DNA from: Planctomycetota bacterium
GTDB lineage: Bacteria; Planctomycetota; Planctomycetia; Pirellulales; Lacipirellulaceae
Length of the DNA: 35,163 bases
Assembly: GCA_022614705.1 (NCBI GenBank)
Contig: JAKEIB010000224.1
Coordinates: 1 to 35,163 of the forward strand
Reading direction: 5' to 3'
Made by a program: the position numbers and the translations under genes. Below the pieces are notes generated by a model. That model was given only the letters and a program-made list of their open reading frames with translations, did not search any database and was not told where the DNA came from. Numbering within the stretch: the first letter of the stretch is position 1; each line of letters begins with the position of its first letter. Positions 8,263-17,017 of the stretch are shown in pieces.

Positions 8263-8904
8263 GTGTTCAACAAGTCTTTGACCATTGTGCTGCCGGTCCA
8301 CAACGCCGAATCGCGATTACGCAAGAACGTTGGCGAGCTGCTCGAACTCGCTAGCGAACTCACCGCGAAATTCGGCGTGCTTATCATCGACGATGGTTCG
8401 ACGGACGCCACGTTCGAAGTGGCGGAGGAGCTGGCCGCGCACTTTCCGCAGGTCTCCGTACGGCGGCATCGCGAGTGCCGCGGGCTGGGCGCGGCGATCG
8501 ATTACGCCCAACGGCGCGTGCGATCCGATGCCGTGATCGTGCACGACGGCGTGTCGCCCATCGACTCGCAGCAAGTGCGAAGTTTGTGGCGACGCTGGGT
8601 CGATCAATCGATCTCGCGCGCTATCGCGCCGGCGGCCTTCGCAGACCGGCCGCAAGACGTAAGCGACTTCGCGAATCTGTCGGCGATCCACGCCACGATG
8701 GAGCGAGTGCATCGACGGGTGATCGGATTCCAGTTGCTGACGCCGCTGAACGACGGCCCAATAGCGGATGAGTCGCCAGCGTTGTCGGAATTGCCGCGGA
8801 CCGATACGCCGCACGCACCGCGTCGTAGCGGCGTAGGCAGGGTACCACCCTTGCCGCGACCGAAGTTTCTCGCCGCGCTGGCCGAATTCGCGCTCGGCGA
8901 ATAA
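8263..8904 (+). CDS. Short family 2 glycosyltransferase
   Basis: This 213-aa protein has the N-terminal half of a GT-A fold. It begins MFNKSLTIVLPVHNAE and carries IIDDGSTD with Asp43 and Asp44 for nucleotide-sugar binding. VIVHDGV (Asp95) sits where the metal-binding DxD motif is expected. The GTG at 8263 is chosen because AGGAG at 8253-8257 precedes it by 5 nt; the frame stays open 61 codons further upstream but that part does not look like protein. After about residue 110 the sequence stops resembling the family and ends in a Pro/Arg-rich tail, so the acceptor half is reduced or divergent. Acceptor and sugar are unknown. The 345 nt separating it from the divergent hisI show no clear promoter. 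Confidence 0.75.
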   Translation: MFNKSLTIVLPVHNAESRLRKNVGELLELASELTAKFGVLIIDDGSTDATFEVAEELAAHFPQVSVRRHRECRGLGAAIDYAQRRVRSDAVIVHDGVSPIDSQQVRSLWRRWVDQSISRAIAPAAFADRPQDVSDFANLSAIHATMERVHRRVIGFQLLTPLNDGPIADESPALSELPRTDTPHAPRRSGVGRVPPLPRPKFLAALAEFALGE

Positions 8905-9528
8905 GGGGACGAGGCGCGTGCGATGATAGCGCTTGCATCGTGTGCAAGTGATTTTGCACAAGTGTCCGTAGCTGTCTCGAAAAAAATTTCTTCCTCGCGC
9001 AATATTGCGACAATCGGCGTATCATAATTGCGCAGCGATGTGTTTAAGCACTTTATTCTCCATGCTTGCGCTGTAGTGCATCGCTACAGAATTTTCGCGC
9101 CGCGAACCAAATGCGTCCTGACTGCGGATACCGCCGACAAAACTCTTGCAATCGTAAAAAAAGGGGCTAGGATACGGTCGTTCAGGCAACTTGACCGCTA
9201 ACTGGCCAGGCTGCTTGGTACAGGCCCAATGAATCGGGGCCAGGGCCAACCTTTTCGGCTTGCCTTCTCTGACGCAGGAACAGTGTGTTGTAAAGAGTTC
9301 TATCGAACTATTCGGTAGAAGGGGCTCGACGCAGTAGGACGCTTCTCGCGCAGGACGCCGGGACGCTGCGCTGTGTTCACATCTGTCGGTCTCCCGCAGT
9401 CTTGCAGGGACTTGGGTGGCTACCAGTACGCGCAGAACGTGCGCAGGAAATCTAATCTCGGAACAGACAGACGACCATTCTCATCTTTTATGGTCAGTTC
9501 GCCGCGGCGAACACCAGGAGGCCGTGCC
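8905..9528. other. 624-nt intergenic region before the HTH-like gene
   Basis: No credible gene lies here. A perfect hairpin at 8941-8960 (TGTGCAA, 6-nt loop, TTGCACA) follows the glycosyltransferase but has no T-tract, so it is not a typical terminator. A smaller hairpin sits at 9071-9089 (CTGTAG/CTACAG). A weak promoter-like pair for the plus strand is TTGCAA with TAGGAT after a 16-nt spacer near 9144-9171. The Shine-Dalgarno AGGAGG at 9516-9521 serves the next gene. The long leader suggests regulation, but nothing firmer can be said. Confidence 0.5.
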
Positions 9529-10065
9529 ATGAATCTCGCACACGACATTTCGATCGATTCGAGCCTGGGCCATTTGCCCGGGCCGCCCGTGCCGGCAACC
9601 GGCGCCAAGCGCAGCCTGCACCGCATCGCCGACGCCCGTCGTCAGCAAGGCATTTCCGTTCGCAGCGCCGCGCGGCGCATGGGCACCTCGATGGATCAGG
9701 TGCGCCGGCAGGAAGATCCCCATTGCGACATGCCGCTTTCGGACTTGTATCGCTGGCAGGAAGCATTGGAAGTGCCCGTCGTCGACCTGTTAGTCGATAC
9801 CAACACACCGCTTTCGGAACCGGTGCTCACGCGGGCTCGCTTACTGCGAGTCATGAAAACGGTTCGAGCGATCAAGGAAACGGCCAGCAGCGTATCGATC
9901 CATCGGTTCACGACAATGCTGGAGCAGCAACTGATTGAGCTGATGCCGGAGCTGTCGGACGTGTCCGCGTGGCATTCGGTGGGCCAACGACGCTCGCCGA
10001 ATGAAATGGGTCGGACGGGCGAACGTGTGTACCCCGACTCGTTCTTCACCGATTCGCTGGGCTAA
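9529..10065 (+). CDS. HTH-like (XRE-type) DNA-binding protein
   Basis: This 178-aa protein has a helix-turn-helix-like core at about residues 27-85. It begins LHRIADARRQQGISVRSAAR, followed by RMGTSMDQVRRQE, then SDLYRWQEALEVPVVDLL. This follows the layout of cro/C1-type domains, with the final segment typical of their fifth helix. The C-terminal half is helical (ARLLRVMKTVRAIKETASS, MLEQQLIELMPEL) and may mediate dimerisation. AGGAGG 7 nt upstream fixes the ATG at 9529; the longer frame from 9373 is not supported. It is monocistronic with a long untranslated leader. Target genes are unknown. A perfect 10-bp palindrome TCAACGTTGA (10157-10166) lies downstream, in the gap before the large minus-strand gene's end. 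Confidence 0.75.
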   Translation: MNLAHDISIDSSLGHLPGPPVPATGAKRSLHRIADARRQQGISVRSAARRMGTSMDQVRRQEDPHCDMPLSDLYRWQEALEVPVVDLLVDTNTPLSEPVLTRARLLRVMKTVRAIKETASSVSIHRFTTMLEQQLIELMPELSDVSAWHSVGQRRSPNEMGRTGERVYPDSFFTDSLG

Positions 10066-10246
10066 GCGTTCCGCTTCGATACGGACAGAAGGCAGAAACA
10101 GACGCCAGGGCGCGAGGTAGGCGGTCGGGAGGCCAGGAGGCCATACGCGGGAATGTTCAACGTTGAGTTGACTGCTAGGGCCGTCATTCTCGCATGTGCC
10201 AATTAGCCACCGCCGCTCTCGTGCCTTGGCGATTTTCTATTCGCGA

Positions 10247-13200
10247 TCACTTGGGCCGGCTGGCGCGCAGCACGGTACTGGCATCCAATCGAATCGCTCG
10301 ACCCGGCCAGCCCGTTCGAAACGCCAGACCGACGCTCGCGGCGGCAATGACGAGACCTAACCAACTGGGCTCGAGCCACGCCCAGTATGCAATGCCGAGC
10401 AAAAAGCCAACGGCGTGCGGCCACTGATAGAGAAAATCCCATACGGCCGGTCGACGCAATAACGCGACTGCAGCAATCGACAGACTAACGACGGCCAACA
10501 GCGCGACATATTGCGATTGCACCGAGCCGGCAACGCTCGGCGCGAAATCAACGCTCAAGTGATCGAGGTCACCGTCCGTTATGTAATAAACCCAGTCCTC
10601 TGCCGAGCGTGTGATGGCGGACTGTGCGGTGAGTTCTTCGTCGGCTGAATTTAAAGTCGATTCGTCAGCCTCTGGCCTGGCCAGGCTGTCGGCGCTCTTC
10701 TCAATCCAAGAGTCTAGTCTCGCCGACACGGCCGCTAGCTGTTCCTCTAAGGGGCGTGTGACCTGCGAGGCCAGATGCCGGCCGGCTGGCTGAGCCATCG
10801 TGTCGAGCGCATCGCTGCGAAGTCGCATGAGCATTGAGGCCCAGGGGCGGAACCAGTTGTATCCGTCGGGAGAAGGCGATTCCACCGCCGTGGGCGTCGC
10901 GGCCTCGACAATGCTCAATAGCCGGTCGAATCGCAAAATCTTGTGCTCCGCGGCGGTAACCTCTGCCGTCACGCCGATCGATGGGCGCGGCGACGTCGCG
11001 GGATAACCGAACGACCAAAGGTTGATCTCCACGGGAATTACAATGCTCCCGGCCAGTAGCATCGGCCGACGCAGCTCACGACGCCCGCCTTCGGTGGTCG
11101 GTTCCATAGAGCGAAAAACGACCTCCAAAATAGATGGCAATTGCGGTGGGCCGAGCGCCACCCGCCAATTCGACGCGCCCGTCCGATCGATTAGGGCCGG
11201 ACGATTTGCCAAACGAACCGCAACCAGTTGGTGATTGTCGGGCAGCCGCAGCGTGCAATCCGCCAAACCATTCGATTCGACGACGAACCGAGTCGTCATC
11301 AACTGCCCGCCACGCGCGTCGGCCGAGACGATCGTGTCGGCTAATCGCACGCGCTCGCCATGGGGGGCACCAATACGCGGCTGCATCGTAATTTGAGATT
11401 TCGCGGCAACGATTTCCATCGTGCGTGTGCTCAACGGCGTGCCCGAGGTCGAGCGGAACTTCGCCGGCAACTCGGCCGTTCTAACGCCAATTTCGTTCCA
11501 TGCAATCGGTTGGCCGTCCATCGAGGTCGGCACGCGAACATAACGCTTCCCACTTAATGCCGGCTCGGGATGAACTTCTGGCACCGCGATCGACGAGGCC
11601 GCGAACGTAATTGGGCCGTCGACTCGTACATCGATTGTCGAGCCGGTAGGCATCGCTTCGGCGAAGCGTATCGATAGCGTGGTGCCTTGCGTGTCCGCGG
11701 AAGCAACGGCGATCGAGGCCGGCGCGCTCGAATCGAGTGTGAATGGGCCGGCCCAGGAAGACGGGGCCCGCAACCGCAATGTGTCCAGGGTCCCCTGCTC
11801 GACTGAGAAGTTGCACTCAAAACGGCTGGTCCAGCCGGCCGATTCGTGCTCAATCGTCGTCAGCGAATCGCCGCTCAACACGATTTGGTTCGGCCGTACG
11901 TCCAGGCGAAGCTTTTCAGCCGCCGTGCGATCGAGGCGGTAACCCGCAACATGCCGGGCCGTCCAGGCGGCGGGAGGCGACTCGAGCGGAGCATCGAGCG
12001 TTTCGTTCGCTTCCGAACGCCCGTGTATTTCGAGAAGCGTGTCCTCGCCGCGATAAAGCTGAACGGTTGTCATCCCATTGGGCACCGCAGCACTCACAAG
12101 CGGTAACGGAAGGCGGCCCGTTGCATTCGTTCGTATTGTTCCAGTCAAAACGACTCGATAAGCGCTAGCCACTTCTTCGCTGAAGAACACGTTGACTCGA
12201 TCGTCTGCATTGCGGACCCAGCGTAATGGAAGTTGTCGAGCGGCTGACATCAGCGCGACTTCATCGATCGATAGTTTCGCCGGGACCGTCAGCGGGAATT
12301 GGTATCTGCAACCGCTGCCTGGCTCAACGTTGGCCTGATACACAACGCGCAGCAGACCACTTTCGGCCGCGACATGGAGCACCTCACTAATCTCGGATTC
12401 GGTCTGCCTCGGCTTAGCAAAGACGCTCCACGCTTCGTTCGCTTGGACGTTGCCCAGGACGACTTGCGGTGCTTCCGCGGCATTGGGTTCACCCCACAAC
12501 GCTAAAAATTCCGCGGCTGTACCCGACGCCGCGGCAGCGTTCGCGACACTGCACTCAATGGATGCGGTGGAGGAGATTGCTCGCCAGCGTTGAGTCACGG
12601 AATGCGAGGTTACATCGATCGGGCGCAGCATCAGTCGGCCCAACGGTGCACCGTTCGATAGCCGCCATCGCAGGATGACCTCTTGGCGTTCGGCATCCTC
12701 GGTCCGCAGCTTTACGCGAACGGACTTTCGGTCGGCCGACTCAACTCCCGCGTCGACTTCAAACGACGGATGCTCGCCTTGAATCAATTCCCACGCGGGG
12801 TCGAATGCCACGATAAATTCTTCGGACTGACGAGCGTCGCCTTCGAAGATGTATTTCGTGAGAAACTCGACGCGATCGGCACCGACCTGAAGCCATTCCA
12901 GTGCAGTCGTTCGACGTCCGTGTGAGTCGCTTGCGGTCGTGGCGGAGACCGGCCATTGGAGTTGCAGATTGTCGGCTTCATCCAGTTCGAACTCGGCTAC
13001 ACCAGGGACCGCGCCCGCGGGTAGCGGCAGTGCGTTGGAAATTGTCAGGTCTTTCAGCGTCGACGGATAATTGATGCGAGCGGTCGCACCTCGATGCGGC
13101 GGAATCATGAGCGACACGATATTCCGTCCGTTCATCACCGTGGTTCGCGGCACGCAGGAAAGTATCAGCGAGTATTCGCTTGGTTCGGCAATTTCGATCG

Positions 13201-16200
13201 CGCACCCGCGTCCCCCGTCACGCCATACAATCAAATGAGGAACGCCATCGAGCATCGCATTCGCTGGCCAATCGGCCTCGTCGCGCACCAACGGCAGCTC
13301 GATGATTGTATCGCGAGCGATTGTTTCGATGCCGCACGTTATCGTCCATTCACCGATAGTTACACCCGCAGGTTCCATTCCCATCCGCAGCTCGCCCGTG
13401 TATGCGACATCCTTCAGCAGCCATTGGCCGCCGCTGAACGACTGCTCCGCAGCGGCATGCAGCAGCAGCCGGGCAAACTTCTCGCTGACGTAGTACTTCG
13501 TTCCCGCAAGCTGGCCCTCCGCATCCACGGGGACGAGAACGCGGTGAATCGTTTGCGGCTCGGCGGCAACTTGCTGCGGCTCGGCCGCCTCGGCTGGCTG
13601 ACCGTCGGCAAGCCGCGAAAACCCGAAGGCCGCCGCCAGGATTAGTGCGCCCACCGTGGAGAAGCGATGCCAATGTGTTGAGGCCCCGATTTGCGTCGCG
13701 TTTGGACGCGCTTTCGGGACAATCAGCGAAAACAGCATACCCAGTACGGCGCCGGATGCTAGTGGCGCGATCATCGGCGGCAACAAGAGCGCCATACAGG
13801 CCGAAAACGCCAGCGAAACAATCCACCATTCCGCGCTGCCTCGACGAATCCACGCACCGCCGACAAGGCACAGTAGAAATATGCTTACGGCCCATACGCT
13901 CGTCACCGCGACGCGATCAACGTACACGGCCGCGGGAACGTCTGCAACAAACGTCGTCTGGTAAGTATGCCAGCCCGGCGGAATATCGGTGGACGTTCCC
14001 TCACCGACACGCGAGCCCATGAGGGAGTGCACGAGAATCGCCCAATCGGACGCACGCAGTGGCTGAAACGGACGTGCATCGCTGCGGCGTGCTAAAGGGC
14101 CGAACAGTCGCTGGCGCCAATTCATCGCATATTCTGACGAGATCGAAAACTCCTCGGGCATGTGGATTTTCCATTCTCCAGATAACACGGGCGTTTGAAT
14201 CGCCAATAGTGGAGGCCGCAGCTTGCTGCCGGCTGCTAAGGAATCTTGGTGCGTGTCGTAGCTGATCGACACGACTGCTGATCCATTCGGAATCGACAAC
14301 CGAATCGGAGATATCGCGGCCGAGACTTTCGCAACGGGCAATTCCCTGTCGCGGCCGTTGACCGTGATCCCCCGAAGCGTCGCGTCATCTGGCAACTGCA
14401 CCTCGAACGTTGCGCCCCCGTCGTTTTCCAAGTAGTACGTGGTGCGGTGCGATGCGTCGCCGTTTGACGAGAAGAACGACTCCAGTTCCACGCGTTTCGC
14501 GACAAGCAGCTCGACATCACGCTTCTCCGAAGGCGTGACCCACAATCGGGGGACGCGCGTCGCGACAGTGCAGTCAGCCGGATTGAAACGGTAGCCCGCA
14601 CGAATCGGCGGTTGAGTTCGCCTGTCGTCGTTTGCTGGCTCGGGAAGTGGCAATGCCGTCATTCCTTGCGGTTCTAACCCAATCAAACGATCCATCTCAC
14701 CGCGGATTAACACGCGGCCGTGCTGCTCGGCCGTTTCTGGCATGGAGAGAAGCGGCAATTCGCCACGCTCGAGCCACGGCGATTCTACGGTCGCCACTAT
14801 TTCAACCGGTCCGGCGGTGAGGCTGGCTAACGGCACCATCCACAGCTCGCCGCCGGACGGGAGCCCCGTCAATCGCGCGTCGTCGGGCGGCAATCGCTTG
14901 GCCGAAAGCACTGCTCCGCTGGCACTCTCGGTCCATTGCACACTTTCACCAAGGGAGCGGGTAGCGTAAACCAGTACTCGCTCGACTCGATTAGAAGTCG
15001 GCGTCACAACCAGATGGTGCTCCTGTCGAAGTTCCCGCGCGATCAGCGTTGCTTCAAGCCGGATATCGGCCTTGTACTGGCCGCGCTTGGTAGTCAACTG
15101 AATGCCGGCGAATTCCGTCGCTTGGACCAAATCAAATACAACATCGGCAACCGCTTCGGAGTCGAGCAGCGTCGCGCGATCGTGGCCGGTTTCATCAATC
15201 TCAGCTTCGGTTAGACCGCCTATCGGTTCCACGGCATACGGCTCGGTGGTTTCAAACTCGAGCAGGTGCTGCACCACGCGTGCGGATCGCCAGCTCACCA
15301 TTCGCATGGTGTTCGCGGAAATCTCGTCCGTGAATTCGAATCGCGGTAGCCGCCCGCTTAAGACTACGGTTACGCCCCGAGCCGCGCTGGCGGCGCGAGT
15401 CAACTGTATTTCGACACGTCTGGCCCCTTCCTGCTCGTCGACAAACCATTCTCCCAGCGCATCGGCTGGAATGGTTTCAATGGATTCAACGATCCAACCT
15501 GGCGACAGCTCGCCCGACAGATTGTGGACACTGCCCCGCGCAACCGTCCATTCGCTTACCAGCCGGCCGCTAATGTCTGGGTCGGCCAGCGCAAGCGATG
15601 AGCCGAGCCGCAACGTCACGTCGGACTGGCGACGAGCGATCGTCGTTTTGATTTCCGCAGTCGGCGAATACGCCGCGAACCGCCAGCTTGCCGGCGCTTT
15701 CTCGTCGTCGGTCAAGTTGCTCACGCCGGTTTCAATGCAACCCGACGGCGACAGTTCTCGGACTTCCAACTCGTCGTCGATGGAGAGCTCGAGGTTGCCG
15801 GACGTCCACAGCGCGCCTTCAGGGCGCAACTTCGGCAGTTCCCACGACTGATCGAGCACTAGTGGGTGCCAGGCGCGCACCGTGACGTTCACTTCACGTC
15901 GAGTGGGAACGTCGGACAGCTTGAGAACGGCTCGGACTTTGTCGCTTTCCGACTCCTTCGCGGCGTGCCAAAGCAGATCTTTGCCCTCCGCGGTCGCCGA
16001 AACGAGCTGCACGCCGCGTGGCACGGCAATGACCAACTCTCGCAGCGGTTCGGACATCTGCTTGAAATGCCAGGTAGCAACGATGTCCACGCCTCGTTGC
16101 GACACGCGATAGGTCGTGTCGTCGTTCCATAAGTGGCTTGGCGTTGCCTCCGCTGGGCCCCGGCGCGAATCGACGATCTGCAAAATGCCGTCTTGCGATG

Positions 16201-17017
16201 AGTTGCAGGCGAGCTCCCAGCGATTTCGACCTAAAGTTGCACCCTCGGAATCGGCGCCACGTTTTGTGAGATTTAGCACGACGCCGCCATCGATTCTCGG
16301 CTCCTTTCCGTCCGGCAGATCGAGGATGACTCGCGTCTTCATCGCGGCGGGGAGCCGCCATGGGATTTCGGCGCCTTCATGAATTGGGTTGGATCGAACA
16401 GTTGACGTTCGCGGTACCCTCCAGTCGAACTCCAGCACGCCGGAGCTGGTCACCTCCAGCCCGACTGTGTCGGCTTGGTTGCCGGAATGTCCCCATGCAC
16501 CGAGCCGCACGGGCCGCTGCGGTGAATTTCGCCAGCGCGCGTTACGCAGTACCAGCGACAAATCGGCCAGCGGCAAGAACGCCGGCTCGTGGCCGTGCAA
16601 TTCTATTTTCCATTGCCCGCGGCCGGCCACGAGTCGGCCATCTTGCAAGCGGGCTGAATACTCGGCATCGCCAATCGTTACCGAATTCGTTGCATCGCCG
16701 TCGGAGCGGTTCGCCGCTGCCAGCCATGCGTCGAAGTCTCGCGACTCGATGGGCAGAAACTTTTCTCCGTCCCGCGGCCAAGCCTCGACGTGATCGGCGG
16801 GCACGAAAATCCGCCGATAACTATCAGAAGGCGGGGGCTCGATCGGCAACGTGGCGACATTGGCCGCATCGGCTACTTCCGCGGCGTGCGCTTCCCGCAG
16901 AATTCCCACAACTGCAAGGTCAGCGAACAAAGCGTACGCGGCCCCCAGACACATCATCAATCGGGCAAGCCGCAGCCGACGTACGCGGCAGCGTGGTGGT
17001 TCTGTTAAGCCCGTCAT
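10247..17017 (-). CDS. Giant envelope protein, about 2256 aa
   Basis: No function is recognised. The protein appears to be two similar halves joined. Each starts with a hydrophobic segment and a short module: YRRIFVPADHVEAW...FLPIESRDFDAWL near residue 66, and HRVLVPVDAEGQL...YYVSEKFARLL near 1158. Each continues with about 950 residues of beta-rich, presumably extracytoplasmic sequence. Membrane helices cluster at about 1039-1140 (VWAVSIFLLCLVGGAW, WWIVSLAFSACMALLLPP, VGALILAAAFGF) and at about 2170-2235. The ATG at 17017 overlaps the upstream gene's TGA by 4 nt, arguing for translational coupling and against the longer frame to 17332, which would run inside the neighbour. Interaction with the upstream paralogue in the same envelope complex is inference. 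Confidence 0.8.
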   Translation of the reverse strand: MTGLTEPPRCRVRRLRLARLMMCLGAAYALFADLAVVGILREAHAAEVADAANVATLPIEPPPSDSYRRIFVPADHVEAWPRDGEKFLPIESRDFDAWLAAANRSDGDATNSVTIGDAEYSARLQDGRLVAGRGQWKIELHGHEPAFLPLADLSLVLRNARWRNSPQRPVRLGAWGHSGNQADTVGLEVTSSGVLEFDWRVPRTSTVRSNPIHEGAEIPWRLPAAMKTRVILDLPDGKEPRIDGGVVLNLTKRGADSEGATLGRNRWELACNSSQDGILQIVDSRRGPAEATPSHLWNDDTTYRVSQRGVDIVATWHFKQMSEPLRELVIAVPRGVQLVSATAEGKDLLWHAAKESESDKVRAVLKLSDVPTRREVNVTVRAWHPLVLDQSWELPKLRPEGALWTSGNLELSIDDELEVRELSPSGCIETGVSNLTDDEKAPASWRFAAYSPTAEIKTTIARRQSDVTLRLGSSLALADPDISGRLVSEWTVARGSVHNLSGELSPGWIVESIETIPADALGEWFVDEQEGARRVEIQLTRAASAARGVTVVLSGRLPRFEFTDEISANTMRMVSWRSARVVQHLLEFETTEPYAVEPIGGLTEAEIDETGHDRATLLDSEAVADVVFDLVQATEFAGIQLTTKRGQYKADIRLEATLIARELRQEHHLVVTPTSNRVERVLVYATRSLGESVQWTESASGAVLSAKRLPPDDARLTGLPSGGELWMVPLASLTAGPVEIVATVESPWLERGELPLLSMPETAEQHGRVLIRGEMDRLIGLEPQGMTALPLPEPANDDRRTQPPIRAGYRFNPADCTVATRVPRLWVTPSEKRDVELLVAKRVELESFFSSNGDASHRTTYYLENDGGATFEVQLPDDATLRGITVNGRDRELPVAKVSAAISPIRLSIPNGSAVVSISYDTHQDSLAAGSKLRPPLLAIQTPVLSGEWKIHMPEEFSISSEYAMNWRQRLFGPLARRSDARPFQPLRASDWAILVHSLMGSRVGEGTSTDIPPGWHTYQTTFVADVPAAVYVDRVAVTSVWAVSIFLLCLVGGAWIRRGSAEWWIVSLAFSACMALLLPPMIAPLASGAVLGMLFSLIVPKARPNATQIGASTHWHRFSTVGALILAAAFGFSRLADGQPAEAAEPQQVAAEPQTIHRVLVPVDAEGQLAGTKYYVSEKFARLLLHAAAEQSFSGGQWLLKDVAYTGELRMGMEPAGVTIGEWTITCGIETIARDTIIELPLVRDEADWPANAMLDGVPHLIVWRDGGRGCAIEIAEPSEYSLILSCVPRTTVMNGRNIVSLMIPPHRGATARINYPSTLKDLTISNALPLPAGAVPGVAEFELDEADNLQLQWPVSATTASDSHGRRTTALEWLQVGADRVEFLTKYIFEGDARQSEEFIVAFDPAWELIQGEHPSFEVDAGVESADRKSVRVKLRTEDAERQEVILRWRLSNGAPLGRLMLRPIDVTSHSVTQRWRAISSTASIECSVANAAAASGTAAEFLALWGEPNAAEAPQVVLGNVQANEAWSVFAKPRQTESEISEVLHVAAESGLLRVVYQANVEPGSGCRYQFPLTVPAKLSIDEVALMSAARQLPLRWVRNADDRVNVFFSEEVASAYRVVLTGTIRTNATGRLPLPLVSAAVPNGMTTVQLYRGEDTLLEIHGRSEANETLDAPLESPPAAWTARHVAGYRLDRTAAEKLRLDVRPNQIVLSGDSLTTIEHESAGWTSRFECNFSVEQGTLDTLRLRAPSSWAGPFTLDSSAPASIAVASADTQGTTLSIRFAEAMPTGSTIDVRVDGPITFAASSIAVPEVHPEPALSGKRYVRVPTSMDGQPIAWNEIGVRTAELPAKFRSTSGTPLSTRTMEIVAAKSQITMQPRIGAPHGERVRLADTIVSADARGGQLMTTRFVVESNGLADCTLRLPDNHQLVAVRLANRPALIDRTGASNWRVALGPPQLPSILEVVFRSMEPTTEGGRRELRRPMLLAGSIVIPVEINLWSFGYPATSPRPSIGVTAEVTAAEHKILRFDRLLSIVEAATPTAVESPSPDGYNWFRPWASMLMRLRSDALDTMAQPAGRHLASQVTRPLEEQLAAVSARLDSWIEKSADSLARPEADESTLNSADEELTAQSAITRSAEDWVYYITDGDLDHLSVDFAPSVAGSVQSQYVALLAVVSLSIAAVALLRRPAVWDFLYQWPHAVGFLLGIAYWAWLEPSWLGLVIAAASVGLAFRTGWPGRAIRLDASTVLRASRPK

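Noticed and set aside
8818..8850. Repeat insertion in the glycosyltransferase tail
   Set aside because: GGCAGGGTACCACC shares GGGTACC with the dgt insertion, but the match is too short to claim a common element.
8941..8960. Hairpin after the glycosyltransferase as an intrinsic terminator
   Set aside because: The stem is perfect but only 7 bp, and no T-tract follows on either strand.
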